64,000 nucleotides of DNA, taken from assembly GCF_018861295.1 (NCBI RefSeq), contig NZ_JAHLDM010000027.1:1-64000 (forward strand). Direction: 5' to 3'. Under the pieces are notes generated by a model that saw only the letters and a list, made by a program, of their open reading frames with translations, ran no database searches and was not told where the DNA came from. The DNA is from Clostridium_AD estertheticum_D (GTDB taxonomy: Bacteria > Bacillota > Clostridia > Clostridiales > Clostridiaceae). The position numbers and the translations under genes are program-made. Positions within the stretch are counted from its first letter, which is position 1; each line of letters opens with the position of its first letter. Below, piece by piece: positions 26,679 through 36,162 of the stretch.

Positions 26679-27625
26679 CTATTTTAAACCTACCGCCTTG
26701 CTTATAAGCTTATCCTTTATTACTATCGCACCTTGGGGACAAAGTTCCTGACAACAGAAGCATCTGATACAATTATTATAATTTCATTTTGGTATCACCT
26801 TATTATTATTATTATTATTATTATTATGCTTTACAAAAGAAATTACTTTAGGTCTTCTTGGACATACCTCACCACATTTCTTACAACTTATACATTTATC
26901 TACTATTAAAACTGGATTACGTGCTACCAAAGATGTTATAAAATTATTTAGTGTGGAACTTATAAAATTAATTACCTTTGCATTTCGAGATAACTTAAAG
27001 TTTTTACATTTCATATTATCAACTTTTTCGCCAAGCACCTCTATTTCTTCAGGAATTACAGCTCCCCATTTAGTATCATAAGCCACCTTTAGAAAAGGTA
27101 CCTGTAATACATTATCATAGCCAATTAATCTTACCGCCGTAGAATCAACTGCAGTAAGGCATTTTCCCATAATTATTGTATCCATTTTTTTAGGAGTTCC
27201 ATTCCTAGGCCCGTTTCCTTCCATAGCAATAATACCATCAAGAATTGCAAAACTAGTCTTGACAACAGAATTTAAGTCCAGCAACATTTTACTAAAATTG
27301 TTCACATCCGTTAGTTTTGTATGTAGCCCTCCCTTTTGAGAACCAGGTATACAACCAAATTGATTTTTAACAGCTCCAGTATAATATTATTACTATATTC
27401 TTTAACTATCCTTACAACGGCTTCAAACATTGCATAATGTGTTATAACCGGCGATCCCTTTTCAATTACACTAAGGAAATTAGGCTTTAATAATACTTTA
27501 CTATTTTCAGGTATAAGCTCTCTTAAATAAGAGATGCCCCCCAAAAGTTCAAACCCTTTTCTAAGCTTTTTTTCAATTTTATCAACGTTGTAATCTGCAC
27601 ATTTTAATAAAACTACTTTCTCCAT
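26679..27625 (-). pseudogene. DUF362 / 4Fe-4S ferredoxin gene, decayed
   Basis: The N-terminus (KVLLKPNFLSVIEKGSPVIT) is DUF362. After IVKEYSNNI the text jumps, in another frame, to GAVKNQFGCIPGSQKGGLH and MEGNGPRNGTPKK, so roughly 100 codons are deleted and the frame shifted near 27370. The first 4Fe-4S motif CISCKKCGEVCP is intact. It is followed by eight Asn codons from an (AAT)n repeat, then TGA at 26784, then in the same frame the second motif CIRCFCCQELCP and a stop at 26679. Intact relatives are about 370 residues. The gene is not functional as read. Confidence 0.85.
26800..26827. repeat. (ATT)n trinucleotide microsatellite
   Basis: About nine copies of TTA/ATT in the plus strand, read as a run of eight Asn on the minus strand in the decayed DUF362 gene. 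Just 3' of it in the reading direction lies an in-frame TGA. Slippage here changes the protein in whole codons only. Confidence 0.9.
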
Positions 27626-27665
27626 AACAGACTCACCCCTTATATTTACTTTTTTTCTTAATTAT

Positions 27666-27706
27666 AACACAAGCCAATGATTTCTCTAATATCATTGGCT
27701 TGTGTT
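27666..27706. terminator. Perfect 16-base inverted repeat upstream of the DUF362 gene
   Basis: AACACAAGCCAATGAT (27666-27681) and ATCATTGGCTTGTGTT (27691-27706) around a 9-base loop. On the minus strand TATAAT begins right after the second arm, so the structure may be the terminator of a lost gene next to the DUF362 promoter, or an operator. T-runs are weak. Confidence 0.5.
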
Positions 27707-27707
27707 T

Positions 27708-28491
27708 GTACTATATTAGTCTAAGCTTTGAAATGGTTATAAGTAAATAACCTTAGTTCTTCGTAAAAATTGGGCCCCCTAAACCAAAAGTTTCCCCAAA
27801 CTCTCGTCTGAGGTAACATAAAACACACTAAAATTTTCACATTACAACATCTAACCCCTTTGCTACCAGACTATTTCTTCTCTCTCCTAGCAACACACTC
27901 AATATGTGGTGTTTGTTTACATCTCATATTTCATCCTATCTATATATATTAAAAACTATCATATAATCATTGATATTAAACTACTTATGAGGTGAACAAT
28001 ATTTTTTTCAATTAAATATTAACTGTTTTTATTTAATCATATTTTATGTAGCGGTGGCAATGCCATCATTAGTTTTTATGCGTCAACATTGAATATAACC
28101 TTCGACCAACTGGTTTAACGACTCAATAAATATATTATGCTATAGTTTGTTATAAATGTTGGTATTGCTATGTTTTATATTTTTGGTTACACATATAATC
28201 ACTTTATAATATGTATTTTTTTACTCGTGTTGTGTTATTTTTAATTATCACAGACTATAGTTATTCCAATGCATTGTCAAAATTAGTTTAAGTGTATAGA
28301 TTGGTACTATTTATTATTTGTAGTACCTATTAATAATATTTAAAAATAAATCAAAAACACTGAAAATAGACGTTAAAACTATCCGAATCTTCTTTAATTC
28401 AAAGCCAAAGTTTCATCTCATTAAAAATATATTGTAATTATTGTAATTAAGTTAAAATACAACAAAATAATTTTTTACTAATATTATGAGC
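27708..28491. other. Gene-free region, 784 bases
   Basis: Very AT-rich with no open frame I can defend on either strand. Around 28180-28300 the sequence (TTTTTTTACTCGTGTTGTGTTATTT and neighbours, shown here in pieces) resembles 30000-30100 downstream of the GajB gene. The two gaps may therefore share ancestry. No RNA gene recognised. Confidence 0.5.
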
Positions 28492-29427
28492 TTAATTTTT
28501 TATCTCTTTTCCAAATAGTTCGAATGCTTTAACATTTCTTGAATAACTTTTTTCGCTACCTATTACAGCACCTTCAGTAGTAAGCAAGTAATTAAATTCC
28601 CATTCTCCAGTATTATTTAGTAAAAATTGTACTTTATTAATTACAAATTTCAGTTTAAAATCTTCAATTCTACTTAATACCTTTTGTATTTTATCTTTTT
28701 CAAGTGCCCTCATAAGCAATTCAACTTCTAGTGTGATTGCTATTAATTCAATATCCATGCCTTCAGACATCTGAAAAACATAAGTTATTGGTCTATTTTT
28801 AGGTATGGCATATTTTATATACTTAGAAATTGTACTTCTCACAAAATTGTAAAAATTATCTACTTCAACGAGTGCTTTATCCATAAACTTGTCAATCACT
28901 TTATCAACTAGTTTCTTTCCAACTAATATTCCAAAAACACTACTTGATATCGCAAATATAATCTCTGGATCAGGTATTAATTGTTTCCTTACGAATAACT
29001 GTAGCTCTATATCGTATTCATCGGTTAAACTCAATAAAAACTCATCCAAAGCTTCTTGAGATTCAAAATTAACTAGATCATAACCTAATCCTATTTTATC
29101 TATATTTAAATTATCTTCTACAAATGGGCGTTTGTCACTTTCACTCTTTTGCTCAATATATTTCTCTCCATCATTAAATTCCAATACTTTAGCATTTTCA
29201 AAGATTTCTTGAGTAATCTCGATTTTATACTCACCATCATCCATTATACTAACTTCGGCTTCAATTATTTTTCCAAATGGCATAATTGTTTTATCATGAT
29301 TTAATCCTACCGATGGTACTCTACCACTTTTATTAATTTGGTCAGCAGCTGATTCTAAAGCTTCTTTACTCATCTTCATATTATGACCATCGATATGTGT
29401 TGTTGCTCCTATTCCTTTAAATATCAT
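28492..29427 (-). CDS. Unknown protein: prohead-protease-like N-terminus, one membrane helix, helical C-terminus
   Basis: 311 residues that I cannot name. Residues 1-75 (IGATTHIDGHNMKMSKEALE, VGLNHDKTIMPFGKIIEAEV, DDGEYKIEI) resemble the opening of HK97-type prohead proteases and related self-cleaving domains, including the NHD and PFGKI elements; this is a resemblance by eye. Residues about 153-175 (EIIFAISSSVFGILVGKKLV) form one hydrophobic helix, followed by an amphipathic, lysine-rich region and a C-terminal half with mixed helix and strand. RBS GGGAGAG nine bases before ATG. It stands alone at the downstream edge of the Gabija genes. Effector, immunity or unrelated function are all possible. 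Confidence 0.6.
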   Translation of the reverse strand: MIFKGIGATTHIDGHNMKMSKEALESAADQINKSGRVPSVGLNHDKTIMPFGKIIEAEVSIMDDGEYKIEITQEIFENAKVLEFNDGEKYIEQKSESDKRPFVEDNLNIDKIGLGYDLVNFESQEALDEFLLSLTDEYDIELQLFVRKQLIPDPEIIFAISSSVFGILVGKKLVDKVIDKFMDKALVEVDNFYNFVRSTISKYIKYAIPKNRPITYVFQMSEGMDIELIAITLEVELLMRALEKDKIQKVLSRIEDFKLKFVINKVQFLLNNTGEWEFNYLLTTEGAVIGSEKSYSRNVKAFELFGKEIKN

Positions 29428-30172
29428 TTCATTTATCTCTCCCTTTTTTATTATAAGTACGGTATTATCGACACTTCCGGTACATTTATAATTAGTCTAA
29501 AGGTATACTTGTACCACTTAGCACTTTGTCATGTCTCTAAAGACCTCCTGTACCCTTCGTTAATACCTAATTTTATCTTTATACCTCACATTCTTTTCTT
29601 TTTCCTACATCGTTCCATATTTTTATACAAGTATTTTTTTAGAATATAAGCATCGAGTCTGACAGGAGTTAAACCCCCTGCCAACTGGTTCATAATGCGG
29701 TAGATAACCTGTTTTAACTTAGGCAATATTGTGTAAGCCCTTGTATATCAATGCTTACACAATATTAACTTGAAGTATCCTATAGTAAATTGATGTGATC
29801 CTCAGCGAAATAAACACAAAATAAACACCAAATAAACGCCAACAAAAGTTTTCTCTACTATTATCTTTTAATTATAGTATTAATTATAGTATTAATAATA
29901 ATTTAAAAAGTCAAACCAAAAACTGCAGCTTATGCCCAGTTGTAACCAGCGATGTTATAATCGTTTATATTACTGTATCCTAAATTTTATCATACACATA
30001 TTTTTACTTTTAATCATGCATTTTTTTAGTCGTGTTGTGCTATAGTTGTGTTATTTTTTGTCACATTATATGCTAGTTACACCAATATGTTATCAATATT
30101 TGATCAAGTTGTAGGCCCACAAGAATAACTATCACTACTACCTATGTTCTTAGACTGCTCCTTAGTACCATA
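29428..30172. other. Gene-free region with inverted repeat and 11-base iterons
   Basis: 745 bases without a gene. A perfect 14-base inverted repeat (AATATTGTGTAAGC at 29725-29738, GCTTACACAATATT at 29753-29766) could end transcription or mark a mobile element end. At 29808-29840 the sequence AAATAAACAC is repeated three times with an 11-base period (third copy AAATAAACGC). The right part resembles 28180-28300. Confidence 0.55.
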
Positions 30173-32089
30173 TTAACATTCAAGTACATTTTCCTCGCCA
30201 AACCACTCTTTAGCCTTGTTTATTATTGATAATGATGGACTATTGTAATAAACAACTAGGTTTTCCTTTGCTCTTGTAATGCAAACATAAAATATTTTTT
30301 TAGTTCTCATAAGAATTTTATCATAAGATTTTTGTTTGCTTTTACTTAATGTAGATTGAATGCTATCATCTAGTAAATATTCAAAATTGTATTTATTCCA
30401 TCCACCACCATCTAAAACGACAAGAACATTATCAAATTCTGCACCTTTAATTTTATGTTGAGTCGAAAATGGAGTGTGCCCCTCTAAATAATTGTATAAA
30501 TTTTGAAACTCTAGGAATTTGATTCTTTTTACACGTTTATAAAGATACTCATTTTTTTCTATAAAATCAGTAAATTTATCATCCTTTTTGCAAATTCTTT
30601 TTTCATCTGCAAAGTTAATTACTTCCTCAATAGTAGACATAGACATTGATTTGATTATTTCAACTATTTCTTTTATTTCCTTTTTTTTGATTATTGAATC
30701 TATTTTAAACTTAGTTTTTCTAATAAATTCACTATACCTCTTATTTTCATACAATTGTACTAGCATTTGTATTTTAAAAAGATGTTTCATTAAATCATCT
30801 CTTTTAGAATCACTTTTTGTTTGATCATCAGCATCATCCTTTTTATCATCTATCAATGAGTCTACATCAAAGTAAATTTTTCTTACTATAGAAAATGGTA
30901 AATCCTTAAGTTGTTCATATAATTTATTATCCTCTGTATTATCCATAATTAAATCTACCTTTAAGAGTTTTTTTACATTTTTTACTTGAACTAAAGACAC
31001 AACTTGCCCAAAAGTAAGATTTTCCTCAATAACCATGTTGTTTTTTTTAATCTTGCTTACTACGTCATTCTTCAATTTTATAATTGGATCTTTCCCATAT
31101 ATGTCCATAAGATTGCCAAACCCTGCTTTTGGTGCTATCAGATTGTGAGTTAGACTCAACTCTTTAGTTTGCTTTGCATCTTCAAACTTCCATCCAGCAA
31201 ACCACTTCGTATTTTTCAATTTATCTAAATCATTATTTGATGAATACAAGAATTTTATATTTCCCATTTTAGCCTGTCCATTTCTCATATTGGGAGCATT
31301 ATTATCTGATGAAGGTATTTGTATCAATCCATCTGTCCTTACATTGTTCGCCAAATTAATAACTAACTGTGGGCTTCTTCTATTTTGTATCTTTTTAATT
31401 TCTTGTATAATATTTGATTCAATGTACTTACTTAAATCCCCAATGCCATCATCATAAATAGATTGCATAGAGTCCCCAAAGAAACCAACAATACATTTTT
31501 TTTTACTTTGGAGTAAATATTCTAGAAATATTTGCACAACTAATGGGTTTGTGTCTTGATACTCATCTATAAATATAAATTTATACTTATCTTTTAAAAT
31601 ATCACATAAGACCTTATAATTCTTGTACATATAATTAGCCACTATAAGAACTTCATCATGCGAAATTTCTCCATTCTTTATATTCAAATGTTCCTTGTAA
31701 GTAATTCCGTTTTCAAATTCATTTATATATATTTCTTCACAATCTTCATTTGGTTTTTTTATTTTATACTCATCATCATTTATAATAACTAGAAGTGATT
31801 TCTTTAGCTGCTTTTGAAACATTTTTATATTATCCCATAAGAAATCATGAATTGTAGAAACTCTTAAATTCTTATGATTAACTCTTTCCTCAATTTCTTT
31901 TACAGCAGCATTAGTATATGTCATACATACTATATTGGCTGCAGGATTCTTCCTAATAGCTTCTTTTATTACTTGAACCAATGAGTAAGTTTTACCACTA
32001 CCAGCACCACCACTTAATAAAAAATTATCTCCATTATTAATGTTCCTAAAAACTTCTTCAACTTCGGGCTCTAATCTTGCTTCAACCAT
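30173..32089 (-). CDS. gajB: UvrD-like helicase of a Gabija system (GajB)
   Basis: 638 residues, a superfamily 1 helicase: motif I SGGAGSGKTYSLVQ (near 27), Ia CMTYTNAAVKEIEERV, II FIFIDEYQDTNPL, III GFFGDSMQSIYDD, V HKIKGAEFDNVLVV, VI FYVCITRAKENLVVYY. Paired with an OLD/TOPRIM nuclease, this is the class 2 OLD arrangement known as Gabija, in which GajB senses or uses DNA ends and activates nicking by GajA during phage infection. It is longer than the B. cereus GajB (494 residues), with extra lysine-rich helical sequence around residues 330-500. Start overlaps gajA by 19 bases and is preceded by GAGGAGGG. Function is by family analogy. Confidence 0.78.
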   Translation of the reverse strand: MVEARLEPEVEEVFRNINNGDNFLLSGGAGSGKTYSLVQVIKEAIRKNPAANIVCMTYTNAAVKEIEERVNHKNLRVSTIHDFLWDNIKMFQKQLKKSLLVIINDDEYKIKKPNEDCEEIYINEFENGITYKEHLNIKNGEISHDEVLIVANYMYKNYKVLCDILKDKYKFIFIDEYQDTNPLVVQIFLEYLLQSKKKCIVGFFGDSMQSIYDDGIGDLSKYIESNIIQEIKKIQNRRSPQLVINLANNVRTDGLIQIPSSDNNAPNMRNGQAKMGNIKFLYSSNNDLDKLKNTKWFAGWKFEDAKQTKELSLTHNLIAPKAGFGNLMDIYGKDPIIKLKNDVVSKIKKNNMVIEENLTFGQVVSLVQVKNVKKLLKVDLIMDNTEDNKLYEQLKDLPFSIVRKIYFDVDSLIDDKKDDADDQTKSDSKRDDLMKHLFKIQMLVQLYENKRYSEFIRKTKFKIDSIIKKKEIKEIVEIIKSMSMSTIEEVINFADEKRICKKDDKFTDFIEKNEYLYKRVKRIKFLEFQNLYNYLEGHTPFSTQHKIKGAEFDNVLVVLDGGGWNKYNFEYLLDDSIQSTLSKSKQKSYDKILMRTKKIFYVCITRAKENLVVYYNSPSLSIINKAKEWFGEENVLEC

Positions 32090-34308
32090 AGTAATCCCTC
32101 CTCTATATAGTTTGGTATATCCCAGTTACTAAATTCATTTCCATCATCAGACTTACTGTTAAGTAAAATTTCCATGGCGAATGACGGCTTCTTATCTATG
32201 CACTTTTCAGCTAAAAAATAAGCATCATTATTCTCATCTTCAAAATAGTCAATATGTTTAAGACTCTTAAAATTTACACTATTAGCAACAATAAATTCTC
32301 TATTTATATGAAAAAAGGCATCCTCAAAGCTCCTAGCATAGTAATTAACTCCCTTTAAATTTATATCTAACCCTTGATATGTAACTGCAACCTCTCCTAT
32401 AGCACTTTGCTCCCAATTATCTGTTTCACAATTTCTTATCAATTTCTTTTTATTAAAAGGCAGTTTAGCAAAAAAATGTAGCATATTGTAATCTTCTTCA
32501 GATTTTTTTAATTTATCTAAACACATCGAGTAAAAAAACTTTAGTGCTGCATTTGTTGTAATTTCTGCATCATCATCATCTACTTTACATGCTGAAATAA
32601 CACGGATCTTTTCACCCTCCTTATTTCTCTTACATGTACCATCTGTCTTTGTTGACACTACATACTTTGCCGAATCTATGTCTGTTATAATCAATGATTT
32701 TATCCCAATAAAGTCAATGAATCTTTCGAATATATGAGAATATGCCCCTACTTCAACAATAGAAATATTTTGAGACAGCATTGGAACCCCTGAATTGCTT
32801 TCTATTTGATCTACTTTTTTCATCATAGCGCTCATTAATATTCGTTCTGTATCACCTTCAATTAATATTGCTTTATCTGCAAAAAACAATTCAGACCGAT
32901 TTAAAGTTAAGTATTGTTTTAAAAACTTAAATTGCTGTATTCCCCTATCTTGTGACCTAGAATACTCAACTTCTAAATCTTTTAAATTTTTGGCTAGAAC
33001 ATTTCCATTTTTTGTTTTATAAAAATATTTTATATCATTAAATTTACTTTCAGATGTTATATGGGAAGAGTGTGTTGTAATAATAGTTTGAATGTTAAAT
33101 GGCCTTTTGTTTCCGCTACCACTGCATCCCTCCTTTAAAATGTCTTTAATATTTTTTATGAACACATACTGCATCTGTGGGTGAGTATGCGCTTCTGGTT
33201 CTTCAATAAAGAACAAATTAATGTCCGCTGGTTTCTCATTTTCCTTTCCTTCTCTTCTAAATTCTCCTAGATCTACTTCTATTTCAAAAATCATGCTAAT
33301 TAAATTTAAATACCCTAATCCATTGTAATTTTCTGGCAGCAAATTTGTTTCATTGTGGTTATACATTACAGTAGTGTTTCCCTTCAATAATTCTTTACGC
33401 TTTAATGAAGATACTATTTGAATAGCAGATTCACCTGGTTTTATACCTCCAAATTTTTTAACTTTATTAATAACATCATCAAATAAACTATCATATATTT
33501 TATCGAGTTCTCTATCTGTATTAATAATTTCATCCCTAAAGCTATCTAATGCAGTCTTTTGATCTTCATTTTCCTCGATCTTTTCGTAGTACTTGGAAGA
33601 AAGAGCGGAAAGTGTACTATCTGTTTCTCCATTCGAAACTGCCCTACGTGCGCTTATAAACTTAAAATTTATAATATTATCTAAACTTATTTTATTCTTA
33701 TCTAGATCTATATACTCATCATCTTTTTCTATTTCATTAATTAAATCATAAGCAATTGATTTTTTTGAATACTTAAAATACCTTTTATATTCATTCTTAA
33801 TAAAATCTTGAAAATATTTTTTAGCAAGTTCATCTTTATTTTCTAATTCTTTATCTCTATCCAAATGTATATCTTTATACTTATTAAATTGCTCTTTTAA
33901 TGTATTAAAGTCATCTTGAGCTAAATCATATTCGAACCCTAACACAATGTTTTTGTTATCGGGGTCTAAATCCATCATAACAGCACTTATGTTTGATAAG
34001 TTATCATCTTCACAATACTTTATGAATAATTTCATAGAAATTCCTAAAGGGAATAATACATCATTATTTAGAGGGTTATAATTTTCTTCTACTTTTTTTT
34101 CTAATTCCTTTTGAAAATCAACACTAAAATCGTCATATGCAAAACTGTTTATATTCGCTTTGTACCCAATAAACTTATCTAAAATAGATAAGAATGACGT
34201 TTTTCCACAATTATTTTTACCGATAACCAATGATAATTCTTTTTCTAAATCAAGTTCAAATTGTTTTAGTAACCGAAAATTTTTTACTTTTATCTTTGAG
34301 ATTATCAT
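32071..34308 (-). CDS. gajA: OLD-family ATPase/TOPRIM nuclease of a Gabija system (GajA)
   Basis: 745 residues from ATG at 34308 (RBS AAAAGGG; a 14-codon N-terminal extension is not used). ABC-type ATPase domain: Walker A GKNNCGKTS (30-38), OLD signature region NGLGYLNLI (329-337), Walker B LFFIEEPEAHTHPQMQ (365-380) and switch His in TTHSSHI. The TOPRIM domain follows with ILIEGDTE (Glu484) and ITDIDS (Asp543, Asp545), the metal-binding acidic residues. It is larger than the 578-residue B. cereus GajA, with an insertion in the ATPase domain (about 100-290). It is expected to nick invading DNA when nucleotides are depleted. Co-operonic with gajB. Confidence 0.8.
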   Translation of the reverse strand: MIISKIKVKNFRLLKQFELDLEKELSLVIGKNNCGKTSFLSILDKFIGYKANINSFAYDDFSVDFQKELEKKVEENYNPLNNDVLFPLGISMKLFIKYCEDDNLSNISAVMMDLDPDNKNIVLGFEYDLAQDDFNTLKEQFNKYKDIHLDRDKELENKDELAKKYFQDFIKNEYKRYFKYSKKSIAYDLINEIEKDDEYIDLDKNKISLDNIINFKFISARRAVSNGETDSTLSALSSKYYEKIEENEDQKTALDSFRDEIINTDRELDKIYDSLFDDVINKVKKFGGIKPGESAIQIVSSLKRKELLKGNTTVMYNHNETNLLPENYNGLGYLNLISMIFEIEVDLGEFRREGKENEKPADINLFFIEEPEAHTHPQMQYVFIKNIKDILKEGCSGSGNKRPFNIQTIITTHSSHITSESKFNDIKYFYKTKNGNVLAKNLKDLEVEYSRSQDRGIQQFKFLKQYLTLNRSELFFADKAILIEGDTERILMSAMMKKVDQIESNSGVPMLSQNISIVEVGAYSHIFERFIDFIGIKSLIITDIDSAKYVVSTKTDGTCKRNKEGEKIRVISACKVDDDDAEITTNAALKFFYSMCLDKLKKSEEDYNMLHFFAKLPFNKKKLIRNCETDNWEQSAIGEVAVTYQGLDINLKGVNYYARSFEDAFFHINREFIVANSVNFKSLKHIDYFEDENNDAYFLAEKCIDKKPSFAMEILLNSKSDDGNEFSNWDIPNYIEEGLLWLKQD

Positions 34309-34567
34309 AATTTCACCCTTTTCTTTATATATTTGTATCTTGATTGTCATGTTTCTTTCTAAACATTTACTATAATACCAATATTCATTAAATAAACTTA
34401 ATTTCCTTTAAATTTTATAAAATAAAATAATAAACTTCAAGATTTACCTCCTAGAGTATATTAACTGATTTTTAATACTACAAATACAATCTAGTTTGTG
34501 TAGACATAAGCATTAGCACCATCCACATGTTTTCTTGTTTCTAATCTTCCACCTATGTTTAAATCCA

Positions 34568-34590
34568 TAAAAAAAAGAGCATCTCTGCTC
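34568..34590 (-). terminator. Terminator upstream of the Gabija genes
   Basis: GAGCA-TCTC-TGCTC at 34577-34590, five base pairs with a GAGA tetraloop on the minus strand, followed there by eight T residues. It ends transcription of the degenerate DUF262 gene before gajA. The stretch 34309-34567 has no gene and should carry the gajAB promoter. Confidence 0.7.
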
Positions 34591-34626
34591 CATAAAACTA
34601 TTCCCACAAATCCTTAGTAAATTCCT

Positions 34627-35032
34627 CTATCTCTTTTTTCCTTTCCTTAGTTTTTCTCTTCTTTTTTCTTTAGTTTTTCTTAACCTATCATCTATCTGTT
34701 TAACTGTAATTTCAAATGACGGAACCCCATATATTATTGGACCAATAAAAATATCTTTAACTAAGGAATCAAATAAATCATAAGTTTTGCTCTCATCCCA
34801 AACAAAATCTCTATGGAAATCTGGCAATACTACATCTCTTTTTTCTATATTCTCCATTATATATATTATAGAATCTGGTATTAAGAGGTACTTGTACTCC
34901 GTCTAAAATTACAGATACTTCTTCTTTATCTTTATTTTCAGTTAAGAACTTTATTGTAAGTTCTTTTCCACTTGTACCTGGAATTATTTTATCTTGAAGC
35001 GTAGATATAGCGTTAAAATAATCTTTTATCAC
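34627..35032 (-). pseudogene. Degenerate DUF262 (GmrS-like) gene
   Basis: Two overlapping frames. The first reads MIKDYFNAISTLQDKI, SGKELTIKFL and VPLNTRFYNIYN. The second continues RDVVLPDFHRDFVWDES, then FIGPIIYGVPSFEIT, and ends in a lysine/arginine-rich run. PDFHRDFVWDE is the DUF262 motif (usually PxFQRxxVW). A frameshift near 34860 and loss of most of the C-terminal part make this a remnant of a second GmrSD-type restriction gene. It lies between gajA and the broken resolvase. Confidence 0.65.
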
Positions 35033-35081
35033 TTTTCTTCTTTATGTTCCTATTGGATATAACTCCATTTCCTTATTCATA

Positions 35082-35667
35082 CTATTGTTTACTTCCTCTA
35101 AGTTCATATTCTTTTATATTTCTATATAGTGTTGCTCTACTTATCTTCAATAGTTTTGCAAAATCAACACCTATAATCTCAGCTGCCTTCCATTTACTAT
35201 AATACTTCTTAAAGTTCATAGGTGAATTTCTTACAGGTCTACCAATAGGCTTTCCACTCTTGGTTCCTTATAGCCTGGCTTTCTGTATACCCTCGTTTAC
35301 CCTATCAACTATGATTTCTCTTTCCATTTCTCCAACCGCTCCTAATATTGATAACATGAATTTGTAGGTATTGCCTACTGTGGTGAAGCGTTCTTTCACA
35401 AAGTGAACAAATAACACCCTTGTCTGTAAAGTAGTCACATAATTGCCTTAGATCCTCGACGTTACGTCCTAACCTGGATATACTCTCTATATAAACATTA
35501 TCACCTTTTTTAGCTGCTATCTTTAATTTGTTTAACTCTGGTCTATCTGCATTTTTACAACTTATTTTATCAATAAAACTTTTTTCTGTTTTAATATTAC
35601 TTAATGCTATCTCTTGACGCTTTTCATCCTGGTTTACTGTTGAGACTCTTTCATAGCTATATATCAT
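35082..35667 (-). pseudogene. Serine recombinase (resolvase) gene, frameshifted and with a stop
   Basis: The N-terminus MIYSYERVSTVNQDEKRQ holds the expected catalytic Ser of TnpR-like resolvases, followed by YIESISRLGRNVEDLRQLCD. Near 35400 the frame shifts and continues as FVKERFTTVGNTYKFMLSIL and GAVGEMEREIIVDRV. A TAA at about 35268 interrupts it, and the helix-turn-helix KISRATLYRNIKEYEL ends at a stop at 35082. About 195 codons in all, normal for a resolvase. It is the trace of a transposon or integrative element inside the island. Confidence 0.85.
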
Positions 35668-36162
35668 TTTAACAACTCCCTATGGATTTATTATTATCAT
35701 AGCTTTATTATGTAATGTATCAACAACCATATCCATTAGTGTGATACACTTTTACAACCTATCCAGTGGGTTTATGTGTATTATTCTCTTCCGTTCTTCA
35801 TGTATCATGTAACTATAGTTAAATGTTACTATAAATTGTGGCACTTTCGTATCTATAATTTACAAGTCGAAATAAACTAACATAATATAAAGGTAAATAA
35901 CTAAAATAGCACTCCACTTGGTAGTAAAGTGCTATTTTAGTTATTTAGAATACTTATATGATCTATATATATCAACCACTTACTTTTTATTCGGTCATTA
36001 TACTAATACTACTCCGTAGAATCATATCCAAACAGAGTTACTACTGTCAAGTTGTTTAAATGCTATAACCGTATAATCGAATCACTACACCAAGTTCTAT
36101 TTATTTTAACTGCTACCTGTACTCATACTACACCAAAATCATAATTCGCTCTTATTATTTCT
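35668..36162. other. Gene-free region with a long hairpin
   Basis: About 495 bases without a gene. It contains the perfect 19-base inverted repeat listed separately. The remainder is AT-rich; I see nothing else. Confidence 0.5.
35895..35946. terminator. Perfect 19-base hairpin downstream of the GmrSD-type gene
   Basis: AAATAACTAAAATAGCACT (35895-35913) and its exact reverse complement (35928-35946) around a 14-base loop. T-rich flanks in both directions. On the minus strand it lies 217 bases past the GmrSD-type stop and before the broken resolvase. Confidence 0.7.

Noticed and set aside
29808..29840. Short direct repeats considered as a CRISPR array
   Set aside because: Period is 11 bases with no spacers, no leader and no cas genes in the window.
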